This document shows, piece after piece, positions 34,401-47,059 of a DNA stretch of 64,000 bases. The DNA comes from Isoetes taiwanensis (Eukaryota; Streptophyta; Lycopodiopsida; Isoetales; Isoetaceae), in assembly GCA_021234155.1 (NCBI GenBank), contig JAJEKV010000252.1, forward strand, positions 1 through 64,000. The letters are read 5' to 3'. Numbering within the stretch: position 1 is the first letter of the stretch; each line of letters opens with the position of its first letter. The position numbers were made by a program, and so were the translations under genes. Under the pieces are notes generated by a model. The model ran no database searches. It was not told the origin of the DNA and worked only from the letters and a program-made list of their open reading frames with translations.

Positions 34401-35860
34401 AACTGCCCATTAAGCTGGCATGGCATGCCATTCGTGTATTCAGTCCTCATTGTCTCATACCATCGTAATAAAAGTGAGTTTTGTTTTATATCCTAACCAT
34501 TTTCCAAGCCTTCAGTAGCTATTTCCGAAAATTGTGTACGCCTTCTTTTAGGGTTCTACGCTTCGTACGGTTAAGGAAACGCAGATGTTGAGGTTTTGAC
34601 GGACTGGACCGGATGTGTCGCAGAGTTCAGATGTCTAGATGACCTTTGTCAAGTGCCCAAGAGATCACAAACATGAGGTATGATATTCTGCCTTTGATTT
34701 CATGCTTTATTGGTTGTTGTTATGGGATACGCAGTTCGGTAGTGCCTAAATGTAGGCGCTAGATTTTGCAAGTTTGGTGCTTTTTATTTTCTTCATTGGA
34801 TTCCAGTAAGCAGAGGTTTCCTCAATGTAAACGTCCTTGTTGGGAGTTCACTGAATCTTTCTAGGTTTAGGTATGAATGTGTTTGCACAGGAAACCAAGA
34901 CATTGTTGTCTCTGTAAATAGTGGTTCAGAAATTTTTGCAACCATCTACTCTAATTCTGCAACAAAGAATCACTATAGTAGGCCTTTGGTTCATTTGCAT
35001 TTGCTGATTCAGCTTCATCTCTTTTATGATATTGGTGGCCATATCTTCTTCAGCACAAAGGCATTTCTAGCACCACCATATATATAGTCAGTCAGACTTC
35101 TAATTGACATTCTTTTGCCTTCTGATCTTCCAAGGTACCTTCATTAAGCTGCAACCAACTGGTATTATTGCAATGTTCATGTTATTCTACTGCCTGTGTA
35201 CATCTTAGTGTTTTTGCAGTTTTTAACCAAGAATGAAGAACTCATGAAACACATACAGCTCCAGTGCATGATATCTGAAGCTCTTTGTTTACTAATTTTA
35301 ATTTTTAAAGGGTTGATGATATATCAGGCAGGCTTTACCAGAGACACAAGTAGTTGGTGCAGATCCATTACTTGATGTTTTGGGCACTGCAGATTCTACA
35401 ATTTTAATATGTCTACACTCAAATATTTATTATCAAGACGTATAAGATTATATGGCTCTATTCCCATTACATGTGCTTTGGTAGTTTGTTAGCATTAGAT
35501 TAGTTATTGTGCTTCTGCCGGCAGGTTGAGGGGAAGCGGTATCCTGGCTGAGGAAGTTCTGGCAGGCTTTCCTGGAAGACTGAGGAAGTTCTTAGATCGG
35601 TGAAACACTCTCTGTTATGTAACGGAATGGGAGCGACAGATTGTTTCACATCTGCCATAGAGCTTCTCTAATGGTTTTCTACAATATTAATAGTTTTCTG
35701 TAATTGTGAGGTGCAAATAATGCAGGTCTAACTTAGGGACAATGTAATAGTATGCACATTCATTCTGATCTTTGTGCGTTGTTTTGTATCATTTGGTTTT
35801 TAATTTATGCAGAGGGTTCTTGTTTTTATGCATTTGTGCTTTGCTTCTTGTTTTTATGCA
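31425..35860. other. long stretch without a confident gene
   Basis: A plus-strand frame at 31689-31934 (ERMDSWELITDEDQ) faintly resembles a retrotransposon gag but has no diagnostic motif. A T-run lies at 33645-33658. 34550-34680 resembles a leader with a TTCTACGCTTCGTACGG block. The sequence between has no recognised feature and may include leader introns of the ENOD93-like piece downstream. Confidence 0.3.
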
Positions 35861-35861
35861 G

Positions 35862-36107
35862 GGGGATTGATCGCAGGGCTTAAATCTGCGGCAATAGCAG
35901 GGGTTGCAACTGCTCTTCCAGTGGTATGTGTAGTAATTGATATTTTAAAAATAATGTGCAGTTATTAGCTAAGAGTTTCTTGTTGACAATTCTATCTTGC
36001 TATGTGGGCAGTTGGTCGCTGGACAAAAGATTGCATGGGTTAAGCGTAATGTTAATCATACAGCATCAGCTCTCATTATTTGTTCTGGCGAACTCATCTC
36101 CCAATGA
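35862..36107 (+). CDS. ENOD93: early nodulin 93-like (ENOD93) partial gene, two exons
   Basis: An exon at 35862-35923 (AG before, GT after) encodes GLIAGLKSAAIAGVATALPV. A second from 36012 encodes LVAGQKIAWVKRNVNHTASA and LIICS. Together these match the central ENOD93 block, a small membrane protein family with two hydrophobic segments and a conserved NLNHTAQAL-like motif, reported in mitochondria. After LIICS the frame reads only GELISQ to a TGA at 36105, while family members continue through a second hydrophobic segment. The C-terminus is therefore missing here, or spliced from a donor I cannot place. The N-terminal exon was not found upstream. It may be a pseudogene or an incompletely resolved gene. 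Confidence 0.65.
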
Positions 36108-36109
36108 AT

Positions 36110-37360
36110 GACAGTACATTGTTATTAGAATTTTATCTTGATAAAGAGGAATTTGAAGTTAGGCATCTGGACTGCATGATCATCCTATTTGGCATTCAGT
36201 TAAAGAGATCATAGGCCGTTATAATCATGGTAGCTTATCTTCACAATCCCGCTATGAAAAAACAACTAAGCACATCAATGGAAGTCCCGCAGTCTCCCTC
36301 CATTATGAATATCAGAAAAAGGTCGAGGAAGAAAGAAAAATGAACTCACGTTAACTTTAAAACTGAATAAATAGAATGTCATACTGATTGTTTCTCAACT
36401 TCACTTACTGCCCGAATAGAACCCCTTCTTGTTGATCACATGTGGAGGAAAGACATGAAAGAACTGATATATCTATCTCACAAATGGGATTTTCAGTTTA
36501 AAGATTGCCAAGTCCAGAAGATCGGGTCTCCAGTTTAAAGATTGCCAAGATGGGCCTCCTTTTGTTGTTTGTTTAACCATTGACAAAGCATAGCAAACTC
36601 TGTAGCACAGTTTTTATTACGATGGCATGTCCTCCTCAATTTTGCCTGTAGCACAAGCACAGTATAGTTTTTAGCCATCTCCTTCTCAATTTTGCAAGGC
36701 TCTTGCCTTTTTCTTTCTCTATCTCGCACATACTACTCTATTGGCTCTATTATTGGGTCAGCAGCAGGATATTAATATGTTGTGCTACTTAGACAACAAA
36801 GCACTGATAGTCTAGCTAGGGTGCCACTCACCACAATTATGTTGACATTTCTTGGAAGATTGGAGCTTTCCATCAAAGGCGTATCTCCGAAGTCCATAGA
36901 TTGAAGCCACCACAACTAAATAAGCCTGTCATATGCAAGATTTATCAGATGCAAGATTGAAGGAACAATCTGGGCAGTAAACTGCCATTCTTATATACAA
37001 GATAGGTTGCAAGTAATGCTACAGTCCTCAACTTTACAATCTCCAACCGATGTAAGAGTTATTGCTTCATCAATAAGTAATGCTTGGGGCAATATCTCAA
37101 TAACTTGAGCAAATACTTAGGTGGCACTTTCATGGACTTGATCCTGCCGTTTTAGCTTCTCGATTCATGCATTTGATTTGTGTCTATCCTAACGCGTAGA
37201 GTTTTATTTTTATATCCAAACTATAAAGGAAAAGGGCTAAAAAATTCACCACTCTTGCAATGGTCTTTTCATCTCACTTGTGAGTACAACAAGTTTTCTT
37301 TCAACATTTGATCGACATCTATAGGATACATCATCAAGCAATTACTATGCTACAATCCTC
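36110..37360. other. intergenic, nothing recognised
   Basis: A minus frame at 36729-36535 is lysine-rich and matches nothing I know. A diverged relative of the 81-bp unit downstream is visible near 37020. Confidence 0.35.
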
Positions 37361-37361
37361 A

Positions 37362-37523
37362 ACTTTAAAACCTCCAACCAATATAAGAAAAATATTCTCA
37401 TCGCTATTTCTTTATCAAGTGCCTCTCCCCTCTCCGAGTAAAACTTTAAAACCTCCAACCAATATAAGAAAAATATTCTCATCGCTATTTCTTTATCAAG
37501 TGCCTCTCCCCTCTCCGAGTAAG
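37362..37523. repeat. 81-bp tandem duplication
   Basis: The unit starting ACTTTAAAACCTCCAACC and ending CTCTCCCCTCTCCGAGTAA occurs twice back to back with essentially no differences, so the duplication is recent. The 81-bp period keeps a frame open through both. Confidence 0.95.
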
Positions 37524-38455
37524 AGCAAAATTGGCTCTCCCTTTCTATGTTCGCTCCACCTCACTCTACTCAGAGCAAAAATACGGTGCCCAGGGTACTT
37601 TGAAGGCTCTGGCTCTAAAGCCCGTTCGATATTTCCCAGTTGGTCTCTAAGACTGTAAACCAGGTACTCTTTTTCTTTTTTCTTTTTTGCTGAATTCGAT
37701 TTGAAGCTTCAATTTAAAGTTTTGTTTGGCGTTGTTTGGCGTTGTTTGGCGTTCTCCGAAACAATTTAGCAAATTTGCAGAATTTGCCGATCTTGGGGAA
37801 CAATTTGTTAATACTTTCTGAGAACTGCACAGACTCCGCTTGAAACGGCCTTGAGTGGCGCTTTCATGGACTTGATTCTTGAATGAAATAGCCTTTAGCT
37901 ATTAATAGTGACATTTCATTTTTGTTTAAGAATTTTGCAGAGCCAATACTGATCACTAGACGAACAAAGCACAATCAAGATATAGGATCGGAGAGAGCAC
38001 TATTAAGATATGGAATGTTATGACATGGGATGCTATAACAGAGGTAAGCTCATAATATCTCGCTTGAAGAGATACCTCTGCAAGTATCACAATCCATGAG
38101 ATGGCACCTGACGTAGATCCTTAAAGCTCCTCTGCCCCTAGGGTGTGGCCTTGCACCTCTATTTCGTGAATTTGATAAGGCAATAGGTGAACTGATCAAT
38201 TTAAGAGATGCACACTTACTATAATATGTTGCTTTCATAATATTTACAATTTCGAGCAAGTTTGGTTGTTTTCGTAGCATATTTTATGCTGGAGATCAAT
38301 ATATTGCGGGATTTACATCTTCTGGCTTTCTAGCATCGCGTATCGTAGGCATCGGAAGAACTATTTCACCGACTTATAGGTTATACGTAGGAGGCTTGGC
38401 AAGCATAAGTTTTTCTTTCTGCAATGAGTTACCATGTGTTTTATGCAAGTCTTAT
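37524..38455. other. possible leader exon, otherwise intergenic
   Basis: A pyrimidine-rich stretch ends at a candidate donor CCAG/GTACTC near 37661, as in a plant 5' leader exon, but no coding exon follows. GGCGTTGTTT is repeated three times near 37720-37750. Confidence 0.25.
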
Positions 38456-38456
38456 G

Positions 38457-39310
38457 GAATAGAATAGAATAGAATATGATTTTATCGTCCACGAAGACCA
38501 ACTGGCCTATGGGACCCAAGTACAAAGAGAGAGTTAAAGCGACATACTACCGGGATTAAAACCCGCCCGAAGGGTTTTGGGAAAAACCTTAGTAGCAATA
38601 AGGATCTTTGACATCTTTCTGATTATATACATAATCACAAGTACAACCGAGGTTAATGTCGGACGAGGGGGCATAAGCCAGTCCCAGCGTATCCATTACC
38701 TCCCTGAGGTCTGATCCCAACAAGCCTACAGAGGAGGCAATTTTCATTAGCTCATGCAAGGCGATGGGGCATTAACTAACAGAGAGCATCACGAGAGCCC
38801 GGATATCCGGGTATGCCGGACAGGCACGAGGGCGTGACTTTCATCCTCAATGGCGCCTCGTTGACAAGATCGACGGACTCTGTCCTCATGCGGCCCGAAT
38901 CCATCTCCCCGTCTCAATGCGGAGGTGGTGTGCACTGTCGCGAATGGAAGCAATCACCTGCGCGCTTTTCATGGGTAGATGGGTGCGCAGGTAGTGGTGT
39001 GGGCCCCCTCGTGAGCATGGGATTAACCGCCGGCCGATAATTTGCCACCTTGACATGTGACAGGGGCCTCTGCATCCCCAAAGCTTGGCCATGAAGCAAG
39101 CATCCAAATCATCGGGCTTCAAGGCGTAGCGTTCCTTCCGGTGTATGCATAATTGGTCCACATCGTGTACTGCACATTCCATAGCGAGAACCACCGGGCT
39201 TGCTTGTCTTTCCAAAGAGGCTTTGAGTCGCCTGCGGGCCCATCGCCATCGCCAAAGCAAGGTTGGGCGTACCGGCTTCATCCATAGCCACCACCTTCCG
39301 AAGTAAATAA
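38457..39310 (-). mobile_element. LINE ORF2 C-terminus with (TATTC)n-tailed 3' end
   Basis: Read on the minus strand, a GC-rich coding remnant has the block SAHHLRIETGRW. Then comes GAIEDESHALV, and after a frame change CPAYPDIRAL. These are the closing motifs of LINE ORF2 proteins, where Cys and His residues form a zinc-binding end. The 3' untranslated body (GGGTCCCATAGGCCAGTTGG) and tail (TATTC)3 follow. GC content is clearly higher than the surroundings. The catalytic RT region is not included. This is the longest member of the tailed family in the window. Confidence 0.8.
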
Positions 39311-40930
39311 GGTGACGTTCAAATGACCCTCCAGAATGGAAGGAAGCCTGTCTCCTGGAGCAAGATCTGATATGGGACCGTGGAAGCTTTGCAAGAATTA
39401 AGTATTTGTATGCCTCTAACTTATATCCAAGATGCCCATGTTTTAGATTTACTTACTGATGTCTCAAATATATGAACTATTTTCATGTCAAACATATATT
39501 TGAACGCTATTTCCACGTACGATATTATCCTTCCCCAGCATCACTCATGGCTTAGCAAGTTGATTATGAAAGTTAGAGCCATGAACTATGAAGCTACAAC
39601 CCCAATGTGTACTATGCATAAAATAAATGCATAAAATCAATGTTTCAACATGATACATCATATATGTGTCTAAAACACTTGTGTATCTTGATCGCATAAG
39701 ATAATCCATGTCTTACAATTAAAACATGCCTTAGGCAGTCGAGATAGACAGAACATAGCAAGCCATGGCTAATAAGATAAATACAACATAGCAAGCACAC
39801 ATGTTTCAAAAAAAATTATTCTCATATTTCGAAATGTTTATTCTCACTCAAGACCTTCCCAAACATAAAAGTTGTTGATGTATAATATTAACAAAGTTAA
39901 CAAACTTTTATGTACAATTTACGTATGTGATGATAATTCAACCTTAAAATGCCCAGGCTTAAAAAGGAAAAGCCATGTTTTTGTAATCCAATGTATGGAT
40001 TACCAACTTACACATTCCATCAACATCACATGCACAAGAAACTAGTGGTATGTATTGCTCAATACAACTCCTCATAGAGTCACGATTATATAAGAGAGGG
40101 ACATAACAACCTCTCACAAAGGCATATCTTAGTGATTTTGCCTTGGAAACATACCATACAGGTTTTGAAGGCTTTCAAAATCATGAATTAACAGAAGAGA
40201 CAATTCCTCATCTACTCACGGCCTTCGCAAGGGATAATGGAGCAACAAGTTTGTTTGGAGGCACGCTTATGGGGCCTCCAGAATATGTTGATGTATTCGC
40301 AAATCTCTTTTTTTAACAGAGAAAGTAATAAACTTCCTGATAAATGTCTTCCCAACATCAACTAACATCAACAGTTTATTTGAACATCTAATCTGGCCCT
40401 ATGCTATCCATCAATACATTATTCCCTATGCACAACTAGTCAAACATTTGAAGACATCAAACATTTGCCTTTGGCCCTATGTTATCCGTTAATGCATTAT
40501 CCCTTATCGACAACTAGTCAAACATTTGAGGACGGCAAAAGCGTCGGCTCTATAGAGTAAGCATTTGAAAATCCATCACCTTGAACTTTTAAGCCTGAAG
40601 CTTATGCAATGCATCTATTGTTCATGCAGACATATTGTACTTAAGTGGACTTCAGATCATTTAGAGACATTGCGCTGACAAAAATCTATTCACTTTTTAC
40701 AAAGTGTTGTCCATAACTACAAATTTAGTTTTAGTAGCTCAAATATTGTCCTCAACATTAGAGATCTTAGCATCTCTGATAGACCGCTATCATGAGTAAT
40801 CTATAACTCGCAAAATAATCATATACTATTTAGAATTCAAGGGACCTACATATGTTGGAGGTTGATATTTACATCTTTCATAAATTCCCAACATCAAATC
40901 TTTATTTTAGCCTTAAGCACTTGCAAAGTA
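39310..40930. other. intergenic with one unassigned open stretch
   Basis: The plus strand at about 40126-40314 reads an open 60-codon frame including HELTEETIPHLLTAF and ATSLFGGTLMGPPEY before a stop. It looks like real protein but I do not recognise it. CAAACATTTGARGAC repeats occur near 40440-40530. Confidence 0.3.
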
Positions 40931-40956
40931 CAGTTAAGGGGTGCACAAGGCACCGG

Positions 40957-41196
40957 CTCCGCCAGTGCCAAATTCTTGTATTAATATATTATTATTATTA
41001 TTATTATTATTAATAAGTTACATAATTTGTGAAGTAAATATAAATGTTGTACAAAATGTGTGCGGATAAGAATGGGTCCAAATTCTTTTTGGCCCCTTCG
41101 AACCTAATGGTGGTTCTATATAACACGAGCTCCATACTTAGAAAATATTGCAATAGAACTACATGGAAAATGGATCATGGGGTACGGAATAATATT
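40957..41196 (+). repeat. dispersed repeat, uninterrupted copy
   Basis: This is the plus-strand counterpart of 22660-23290. An (ATT)n run lies at 40983-41012. The LTR element starts immediately to its right. Confidence 0.75.
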
Positions 41197-41200
41197 AATA

Positions 41201-41611
41201 TGTTAATATATGCTAGATTGCTTTGTGGTTGATGTTGTGAAGTGCTCCCGAAATGTTTCCTCCCCACTTAGTCCTTGTGGACTAACCCCCTTGCATTGTT
41301 TGTGTATGTTTAAGAGAGAATATTCTGAGCTGGGAATGCGGTATTCAGATGAAGAGTCCGGGGATGAAGTTGCACCAGGGAGCGATTTCCTGAGTCATCC
41401 TTCAGTGACCTATAAAAGGGAGAAGTCGGAGTGATCTGTTGAGCTATAGGAGTTGTAGTATGCCAAGACTCAGAGGAGCTTGGTCTTGTATGTAATTATC
41501 TTATAAATGAGAGTATTAATATTAAGCAAGTATATAAGCCTCAGGAATGTTTAACTTAGATGTTAAACATGTCGATGCAACGACCTAGGCCAAGGGGCTA
41601 GGTCCGTTTCA
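41201..41611 (+). repeat. 5' LTR
   Basis: It begins TGTTAATATATGCTAG and ends GGTCCGTTTCA. A candidate TATAAAAG box lies at 41411-41418. Confidence 0.85.
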
Positions 41612-41613
41612 GT

Positions 41614-41625
41614 TGGTATCAGAGC
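41614..41625 (+). other. primer binding site, initiator Met-tRNA type
   Basis: TGGTATCAGAGC follows the LTR end after two bases. Confidence 0.9.
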
Positions 41626-44600
41626 GGAAAGTTCCGACATCTTCAGGCCGTGGGAAATAGTGGATAAGAATTAAAAGGATTCTACTAAAAAAGTAGAAGG
41701 GTTTGGTGATTGGTAAATGCACCAGCCCAAGTGAGTTAAGAGGAACGAGAAAGGAGCATAGGTCTAATGGAATGATCGTATCTTAAGTTTGATTGTTATT
41801 ATGTATTATGTAAGGTAGAAAAGCTAATGGAATACGGTTCTTCAAGGAGGTAAGCTCGGTTGAAAGTCGCAGAAAACATGATGAATGTTAAGAAGGATGT
41901 TTTCATGCGAGGCATGAGCAACGGGCCATATAATTGTGAAGGTATGGTATTTTACATTTGCTATAATTTTCTATGATTGGTAGATTGTCTAGTGGTAGAC
42001 TACGTTGGTGAATTACTTTAAAATAGACCGTCTGCAAGGTGTGCAAGTTGCCAGGGAGAGATTTTTATATGCATAATGGAAGCAAAGTTTTGTAAAATTG
42101 AGATACAGTTTCCTTATGTTGGGCCAATTATGTCGGTTGAGATGATTTTAAATGGGCGATACTTGGATTTAAAAGTCACAGCAAAGCAGTTGTGAGATAA
42201 GCTTTGACTGAGGCTAAGTATACTTGGATTGTATTTGACATGTTTACGATTCCGGATGGCATGATGGCTAGTTGCAAATTTTGTATCAAAGCTAAGTGTT
42301 TGGTAGGGATTGCACCATCGAACTTTTGCTAGTGATGGTTGGGACCAAGATGTTTGGAATGGCTTGGATTAACTTGTTGTGCGGGTTGTATACCCATAAG
42401 ATACATAGAGTGTGGGGGCCACCCAAGACGTGTCAAATGAATACATATCTAGTCCGAGCTGAGTATCTCTCTTGCCATGGTGGGCTTAGTATTTCATAGT
42501 GCACTATTTTATCCTTAATAGAAAAAAATATATTAACCCTATGATGCAGATGTTTGCTACGTTAGCTTGGACAAGTGTAGTAAATAATTTGTACATGCTA
42601 GTGGCAAGGTTAATGCACTTAGTTGTATTTTGAGTAGTTGGGACTGCATCAATTTGGACGGAAATAGTAGAGCTTAAGCCATATATGGGTTAATGAGGAA
42701 GTTGTTGTATAATGTGGAAAGGTATTGAGAATACCCATGTCCTATTGATATTGGGGCTAAAGACGTAAATGTCCAATTGAGAAGACTGCATCAGAACATA
42801 GTAGTGGCTCAGAATTGCGAAAAGCAACATGCGGATAAGAGAAGCCTCTAGAGTTGGCTACGTCTAAACTATTGGACTGCAGTGAAAAGTAGCTTATCGA
42901 TTAAAGTTACCGCCGCATATTAAGATTGCAGCATGGTTTTAGAAAACTTAGCTTGATCTAAACATTGTAATATATTAAGGGGTCCTATATCAGCATTTCA
43001 AATTTGGTGAGCACCATAAAAGCGGGGCTACCAAAGTCATAACCTGTGCTGCGAATATCAGAGATCAGGAGGCCATGCAAAATCCAGCACCCCAGCATGC
43101 CGAATGGGCATCTGGCGGGATGTTCTCGCAGCAGGATGGATTGCCAGGTGGGGATTTGATCACTTGGGCAAAGGTTATATAAGCGGAACGAGAGGCTGGC
43201 CGGATTACAGAACATGGAGGAGAAAAGAGAAGAGAACTGGAAGCTGGATGCAAAGGAGGCGCAGACCAATTTGAAGCAGAGGCATATCTGAAAAACTAAG
43301 GTGGGGATTATGCTTAATTGTGGGGCTTTGATGCATGATGTATGGCTTTTAAGGAAGCAAGAAAAAGGAGTACAAGCTAGGTCGGAACTCTGAATTCCTC
43401 TTTGTAAATGGTGCGCGGATTGCAGAATTTCGTTGCTCATTCTTTGTAAATTTCTGTCCAGAATCTGCCTTGGTGATGAATTCTGGCCTGCTCCGCCTCC
43501 ATCTCGGCCAGCTCTGATCTTGTTTGCCAATCGGTAGTATCCCTGCGCAAAAGAAAGCCTCTGATATAGATTTTTAGTGTTCGAGCATCATAAATTCACC
43601 AAAAGCCTTGTAGGCCAGTTGCTTAGAGTTCAATGTTGTTATTGTAGAGACCCAAGTTTGAATCCAGACTAGAACAAATATTGTGCACAAACATTCTTTT
43701 TTGAACATTAATGACGTATCATCCCTTTATATACAAAGTTTTGCAATCGTATCATCCCCATAGTTTTGCAATTGGACTGCCATTGATTCCATAAATCGTG
43801 AATTCTTTTGCTTTGTTCCTCACGGGGATATCAGGATCCGGTATCCCCATATACATATATTAAATTCTTATCCTAAGGTATTGAATCATATTTGAAATAT
43901 TTGATAATATATTCTAACTATTGAACCTGGCTTTAGGTTATAGTTAGGTGGTCGCCCAAACTATATTGGTATGCCTTTGCTTAGTATGATGGCTCATTGT
44001 ATATGTATCTCCATGCCATTTTTGATCACCTATATGCCATTGTTAATAACCTATCTGCCTTGATCCCTATGACTATTGTGTCATGTGTCTCCATTTGTAT
44101 TGTTGCTAACTTGGATGGCCATTGTTTGGATTGAGTTTATGGTTAGAATTGAGTAGTAAGAATGTTATGAACCTTTTAAGTAGTATGATTATAAGTTGGG
44201 ACCATAGAGTTTCCTTGCCCTAGAGTTATATTCCTGTATGTAGGCTATTCCATGCAACCTTTAAGAATAGAGGATAGCTTGATAACCGTACCATAGAAGG
44301 ATATACTGCCAATACTGTGTTGGAGTAGCATGTGGATTCTATTAGGCTGGAATAGATGGAGCATGAGTGTTGTGATCTCTTTTGGTATGGATACGGTAAG
44401 GACCATCTTGTGGTATTAGACCTCATGATGATTAGACCTCATGATGAGGTAGAATGAGTGTACATTATCTCTAAGACATTAGTCTAGTTATGGTATTACA
44501 TGGAAGTTATGGCTTCTTATATGTTAAGGGAGTTTCGTATTTAGCTTTGAGATTTGGCTATATGATGCTGTCACTTGGTGATGGAATATCTTGGTATGAG

Positions 44601-45096
44601 TTCTATTGTATTGCATTGTTCTGTGGTTGTTTTTGAATGTAAGATGCATGGGGATTGTATGATATCTCGTATTGGACCAGTCTGCAAGGTATGATATTCT
44701 ATCTTGTAAAGTTTTTGATGGATGATGTTGCATCTTGCATTGCAAACAGACCATCTTTGGAGGGGTGGAATGGCCGTGAGACTCCGCAACCGTGCCAGAT
44801 GGCTAGATGGATGGCATATTGCATTTGCGGCCCACCTTCAGAGGGGTGGGGCGGCCGTGTAAACTCGGCATCTGGGCCAGATGGCCAGTCGGATGAGTTA
44901 AGGGCAGAGCCCTGTAAAAAGCCTGTATGTACAGATGGAGAGAGTGGTCTTCTTGGGGTCGAAACCCAAGAATTACGCTTGGCATATGTGCATACATACA
45001 GAAGATTGATGTGAATGTAAACATGCTTGTAGTAAGAGTTCTAACTAATGCAGGGGCATAGTGGAGCGGGTAAATCTACTGTCTTCTTATCTTGGA

Positions 45097-45502
45097 TGTT
45101 ATATGCTAGATTGCTTTGTGGTTGATGTTGTGAAGGCTCCCGAAATGTTTCCTCCCCACTTAGTCCTTGTGGAATAACCCCCTTGCATTGTTTGTGTATG
45201 TTTAAGAGAGAATATCCTGAGCTGGGAATGCGGTATTCAGATGAAGAGTCCGGGGATGAAGTTGCAGCAGGGAGCGATTTCCTGAGTCATCCTCAGTGAC
45301 CTATAAAAGGGAGAAGTCGGAGTGATCTGTTGAGCTATAGGAGTTGTAGTATGCCAAGACTCAGAGGAGCTTGGTCTTGTATGTAATTATCTTATGAATG
45401 AGAGTATTAATATTAAGCAAGTATATAAGCCTCAGGAATGTTTAACTTAGATGTTAAATGTGTCGATGCAACGGCCTAGGCCAAGGGGCTAGGTCCATTT
45501 CA
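45097..45502 (+). repeat. 3' LTR
   Basis: It begins TGTTATATGCTAG and ends GGTCCATTTCA, aligned with the 5' LTR over its full length. Confidence 0.85.
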
Positions 45503-46690
45503 ATGAAGGATGCAGATTTCAAGTAGCTGGTTCCTTATAAAGTTCAATGTAGATGTGTAACATCAATGCCATACTCACTATAGATAACCATCATCCAATT
45601 AAATTGGGATTATGTCAACTCCAAAATCACGCCAACCTGCAGTTGTTTTCTAGGGGGTTTTTGTTTTTTTTTATCTTTTTTATTACTTGATAAATCACAT
45701 AAATGTTGCAGTTCCCATGAGTCATTTTAGATGCGACGTGAAATATGCAAAATAGAAAAGCAAGTTGTTTAAATTCGTGCCGTCAAAATCCAAGAACATT
45801 GGGACGAAAATAATATGTAATTTGATAACAAATGACATTATTTTCGGGGCAAGAGCAACCCCAAAATTATGGATACATGAAACAAATATCATTAAAAACA
45901 ATCATATATTCAAATAAAACATTAAGGGAACAATCCATGTTTTTCCACATATTTAACAAGGTGTGTTTTTTTCGTGTAAGAACAACCTTAAAATTGTGGA
46001 TATATCAAACAACTATCAATAGAAACAATGATATTCCAATTAGGGAATCAATCCATGTTTTCCCCACATAAGAAACAAGATCATCTTCCATGTTAGTCGC
46101 CTGTCTAGTTCTCGATGCGATTCTAACACTCCACAAACCTGTCATCCCCTAGCCAAATTATTCACAATAGCTATAAATTGGACAATGAACTCATCAAGGT
46201 AAAGTTGTTTGGATCATAAGATGATGGATTCTGGGCACGCGAGGTATTATAAGTTTGATGGTAGAAGCACGCGAGGTATTATAAAAAGAGACAAACTTCT
46301 TAGTATTAATAACATCATATCTTGTAATGGAAAAGTAAGAAAGATGTAAGATAATAAGAACTTCTTAGTATTAATAACATCATATCTTGTAATGAAAAAG
46401 TAAGAAAGATATAAGATAATAAGTATATAACAAGTATGTCACATTTTTCATGTGGACAAGGAAACTTAATATTATCCAATAGAGAAATGAGATTCATACT
46501 AGAGATTCTCCAGCTAACAGCAAGATGAGGGAAAGATGACTATACCTCTTAGCCAAGTCCTTTATAAGTATTTTCTAGGCTACTCTTACAGTTCCCTGCC
46601 CTTGTGCATTATTTGATTCGATGATTGTGTTGTGGTTGCTACCCCTTCAAGTTCAAACTCGTCATCACATTCCTCTAATTATTTCAACAA
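45503..46690. repeat. stretch of local tandem duplications, no gene
   Basis: A diverged unit of about 120 bp is repeated at 45841-46075 (AAGARCAACCYYAAAATT). CACGCGAGGTATTATAA occurs twice near 46238-46285. A 67-bp unit (CTTCTTAGTATTAATAAC) is repeated at 46297-46425. The motif CAATTAAATTGGGATTAT near 45595 recurs at 50130 (inverted) and 60080. Confidence 0.75.
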
Positions 46691-46691
46691 C

Positions 46692-47058
46692 TACCTAGTT
46701 ATGGAATAAAACAAATGATGCCAAGCGTGTATTGTAAAGAAAACCTAGTTATGAAACAAAATAAATCAGGCGCAGCTTGTATTAGCAAGCATAATATTCT
46801 AGAGGAAATCTAATATGGAACAAAACAAATCACGCCTAGCGTGTATTAGCGAGCACAATAATATTGTGAAGGTGAAGTTGAGGATATACCTTGTACATCA
46901 ACACCATTGTAAGTTCCAGGCAAGGAGTTTTAGCACTAGGGACTTGGTTTTTTATTGCTAAGGTGCTAATATGTGGTTTAGCATCCACTTTGCTATAGAC
47001 CAATGCACGCTTGGCGTGATTTAAGATATTCACTATTCTGAAAATCACGCTTAGCGTG
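46692..47058. repeat. tandem repeat with odd palindromes CACGCYTRGCGTG
   Basis: Three diverged units of AACCTAGTTATGGAACAAAA followed by AATCACGCCTAGCGTGTATT run from 46692 to about 46858. Palindromic 13-mers with a single central base lie at 46831-46843, 47006-47018 and 47046-47058. The first two have one arm mismatch. Confidence 0.75.
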
Positions 47059-47059
47059 T

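Larger units (their letters stand above)
41201..45502 (+). mobile_element. LTR retrotransposon without recognisable coding sequence
   Basis: Direct repeats at 41201-41611 and 45097-45502 (about 410 bp) are nearly identical, with roughly ten substitutions and a few small indels. Both end in CA. A methionine-tRNA primer binding site follows the left one by two bases. The 3.5-kb interior has no intact gag or pol frame and no integrase or RT motif that I can find. It is thus either a non-autonomous element or one whose genes have decayed. No target duplication is visible (left flank TAATA, right flank ATGAA) and no typical polypurine tract adjoins the right LTR, so the exact ends are tentative. 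A piece of its interior recurs at 21575-21671. Confidence 0.85.

Noticed and set aside
42985-43530. 181-codon minus-strand frame inside the LTR element
   Set aside because: It opposes the element's transcription direction and shows no domain. The composition suggests an accidental open frame.
44655-45014. 119-codon plus frame before the 3' LTR
   Set aside because: It overlaps diverged DNA direct repeats (GGGGTGGRRYGGCCGTG) and has no gag or pol motif.
46692-47058. CRISPR-like spaced repeats
   Set aside because: Units vary in length and sequence, are plant nuclear tandem repeats, and no cas genes occur.
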